Shown here piece after piece: positions 5,439 to 6,197 of a stretch of 6,197 nucleotides of DNA. A model generated the notes under the pieces. The model did no database searches, was not told where the DNA came from, and worked only from the letters and a program-made list of their open reading frames with translations. The DNA is from Oscillibacter sp. UBA6647 (GTDB taxonomy: Bacteria > Bacillota > Clostridia > Oscillospirales > Oscillospiraceae). Numbering within the stretch: the first letter of the stretch is position 1; every line of letters starts with the position of its first letter. Location of the stretch: contig DKLF01000091.1 of NCBI GenBank assembly GCA_002455655.1, positions 1-6,197 on the forward strand. Direction: 5' to 3'. The position numbers and the translations under genes are program-made.

Positions 5439-5491
5439 AGGATTCCTCCCATTCTTCGTTCAAATGCAGGCTGCGTCCTGCGCCCTGTCGG

Positions 5492-6001
5492 TCAAATTGT
5501 CTCCTTCACACCGCTTATCTGGGGAAGTCGTGAAGTAAAACTCCTTGCATGACAAAGGGCCAGCGCCAGCGCGTCCGCCGCGTCGTCGGGGCGGGGAACA
5601 GATTTCAGGTTCAGAAGCCGTCGAGTCATGTCCATCACCTGACGCTTCTCTGCTTTGCCATACCCCACCACCGCCATTTTCACCTGCGAGGGCGTGTATT
5701 CGTATAGCGGTATGCCGCATTTCTCAGCAGACAGCAAAATGACGCCCCGTCCGTGGGCCACAGCGATGCCGGTGGTAATGTTGTTGTTGAAGAACAGTTC
5801 CTCTATCGCAATAACTTCTGGATTCAGTTTGCCGATTAAAGCCTCCATATCCTCGGAAATCTGATAAAGCCGCCGGGAAAGAGGCAAGCCCGCAGGGGTG
5901 GTGACGGTGCCGTAGGTCACCATGCGCGCGCTGCCCCGGTCCGCTTCCACCAGCCCGAAGCCAATGGTAGCCACACCGGGGTCAATTCCCAGAATCCGCA
6001 T
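5492..6001 (-). CDS. ruvC: Crossover junction endodeoxyribonuclease RuvC
   Basis: A 169-aa endonuclease that makes paired cuts across Holliday junctions, completing recombination begun by RuvAB. The RNase H-like fold and its four acidic catalytic residues are intact: D7 in MRILGIDPG, E67 in VIAIEELFF, and D140 and D143 in RPDDAADALALAL. KMAVVGYGKAEKRQV (108-122) is another family signature. The ATG at 6001 was chosen over an in-frame ATG at 6061. It begins exactly at the conserved MRILGIDPG, has AAAGGGGG (6007-6014) 5 nt upstream, and the promoter (6030-6058) lies inside the longer version. It appears to be the first gene of the ruvC-ruvA-ruvB-glmM run. Confidence 0.97.
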   Translation of the reverse strand: MRILGIDPGVATIGFGLVEADRGSARMVTYGTVTTPAGLPLSRRLYQISEDMEALIGKLNPEVIAIEELFFNNNITTGIAVAHGRGVILLSAEKCGIPLYEYTPSQVKMAVVGYGKAEKRQVMDMTRRLLNLKSVPRPDDAADALALALCHARSFTSRLPQISGVKETI

Positions 6002-6029
6002 AGTGTCCCCCTTTCGCACAATCAAAGTT

Positions 6030-6058
6030 ATTATAGCAAATCGCAGCGGGATGCGCAA
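6030..6058 (-). promoter_or_regulatory. Extended -10 promoter of the ruv operon
   Basis: On the minus strand a perfect -10 TATAAT (6030-6035) is preceded by TGC, giving an extended -10 TGnTATAAT. A weak -35 TTGCGC (6053-6058) lies 17 nt upstream. Transcription should start near 6023, about 22 nt before the ruvC ATG, leaving just room for the G-rich ribosome site at 6007-6014. No LexA/DinR box (GAAC-N4-GTTC type) is visible nearby. Confidence 0.75.
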
Positions 6059-6062
6059 CATG

Positions 6063-6098
6063 AAAAAAGGAACGCCTGTTTCAAGGCGTTCCTTTTTT
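6063..6098. terminator. Strong intrinsic terminator with T-runs on both strands
   Basis: A 15-bp perfect stem (6063-6077 with 6084-6098, 6-nt loop) has the core GGAACGCC/GGCGTTCC and ends in A6/T6, so it can act in either direction. It sits 10 nt past the stop codon at 6109 of the gene to the right and 4 nt before the ruvC promoter -35 box, cleanly separating the two transcription units. Confidence 0.93.
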
Positions 6099-6108
6099 GC
6101 GCTGTCTT

Positions 6109-6197
6109 TTATCTGATAGGAATCTTCACAGGAACGGGAAGGTCCGCCACCCGGGTGAAGTTGGGCTTGAGCCAGACCTCCGGCGCCTGATCCGCCG
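6109..6197 (-). CDS. C-terminal tail of an unidentified gene (cut by window edge)
   Basis: The last 28 codons of a minus-strand reading frame ending in TAA at 6109-6111, with a C-terminus reading PEVWLKPNFTRVADLPVPVKIPIR. I do not recognise the family. The frame was chosen because its stop codon lies directly before the strong terminator at 6063-6098. One other minus-strand frame is also open here, so the call is moderate. Nothing about function can be said. Confidence 0.5.
   Translation of the reverse strand, partial: ADQAPEVWLKPNFTRVADLPVPVKIPIR

Noticed and set aside
6002..6061. A 20-residue N-terminal extension of RuvC starting at ATG 6061
   Set aside because: It contains the ruvC promoter -10 box and the ribosome binding site, and RuvC proteins start at the MRILGIDPG motif.
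1..6197. CRISPR array, transposon, prophage, toxin-antitoxin or defence genes
   Set aside because: No spaced direct repeats, transposase or integrase motifs, attachment sites or defence-associated domains were seen on either strand.

Overview
The window looks like chromosomal DNA of a GC-rich clostridial Firmicute, most likely of the Oscillospiraceae/Ruminococcaceae type. Reasons: a SigH-family (Spo0H-type) sigma factor, a RuvC resolvase (Bacillus uses RecU instead), a TrmK-type tRNA methyltransferase, strong GGAGG-type ribosome binding sites, GTG and TTG start codons, and AT-rich intergenic regions with clean SigA-type promoters between GC-rich genes. The family assignment is inference. Every gene I can support lies on the minus strand, so transcription runs from high to low coordinates.

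Layout from right to left. The 3' tail of an unidentified gene (6109-6197) ends just before a strong terminator hairpin (6063-6098). An extended -10 promoter (6030-6058) then drives ruvC (5492-6001), ruvA (4833-5438), a possible 44-codon small ORF (4658-4792), a DUF6054-like hypothetical gene (4339-4671), ruvB (3236-4288) and glmM (1854-3209). Gaps are short and I see no strong terminator inside this run, so it is probably one operon. It encodes all three RuvABC Holliday-junction proteins plus phosphoglucosamine mutase, the GlmM step of UDP-GlcNAc and cell-wall precursor synthesis.

A near-consensus SigA promoter (1760-1789) sits immediately before the sigH-like gene (1113-1754). Its -10 box is only 5 nt from the start codon, which predicts a leaderless or nearly leaderless mRNA. 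A two-ribbon zinc-binding protein gene (793-1074) follows 38 nt later, and the pair ends at a textbook intrinsic terminator (749-776). After about 110 nt without a gene, another consensus promoter (596-624), embedded in an imperfect inverted repeat, drives a 69-aa DUF1858 CxxC protein (331-540). Next come a long hairpin without a U-tract (267-311) and the 5' part of trmK (1-202), cut by the window edge.

Most of the window is conserved housekeeping content. I see no CRISPR array, mobile element, tRNA/rRNA, defence system or clearly new multi-gene system. The points worth a second look are small: the leaderless sigH promoter, the dyad over the DUF1858 promoter, the extra gene(s) between ruvA and ruvB, glmM placed in a ruv operon, and the U-less hairpin before trmK.
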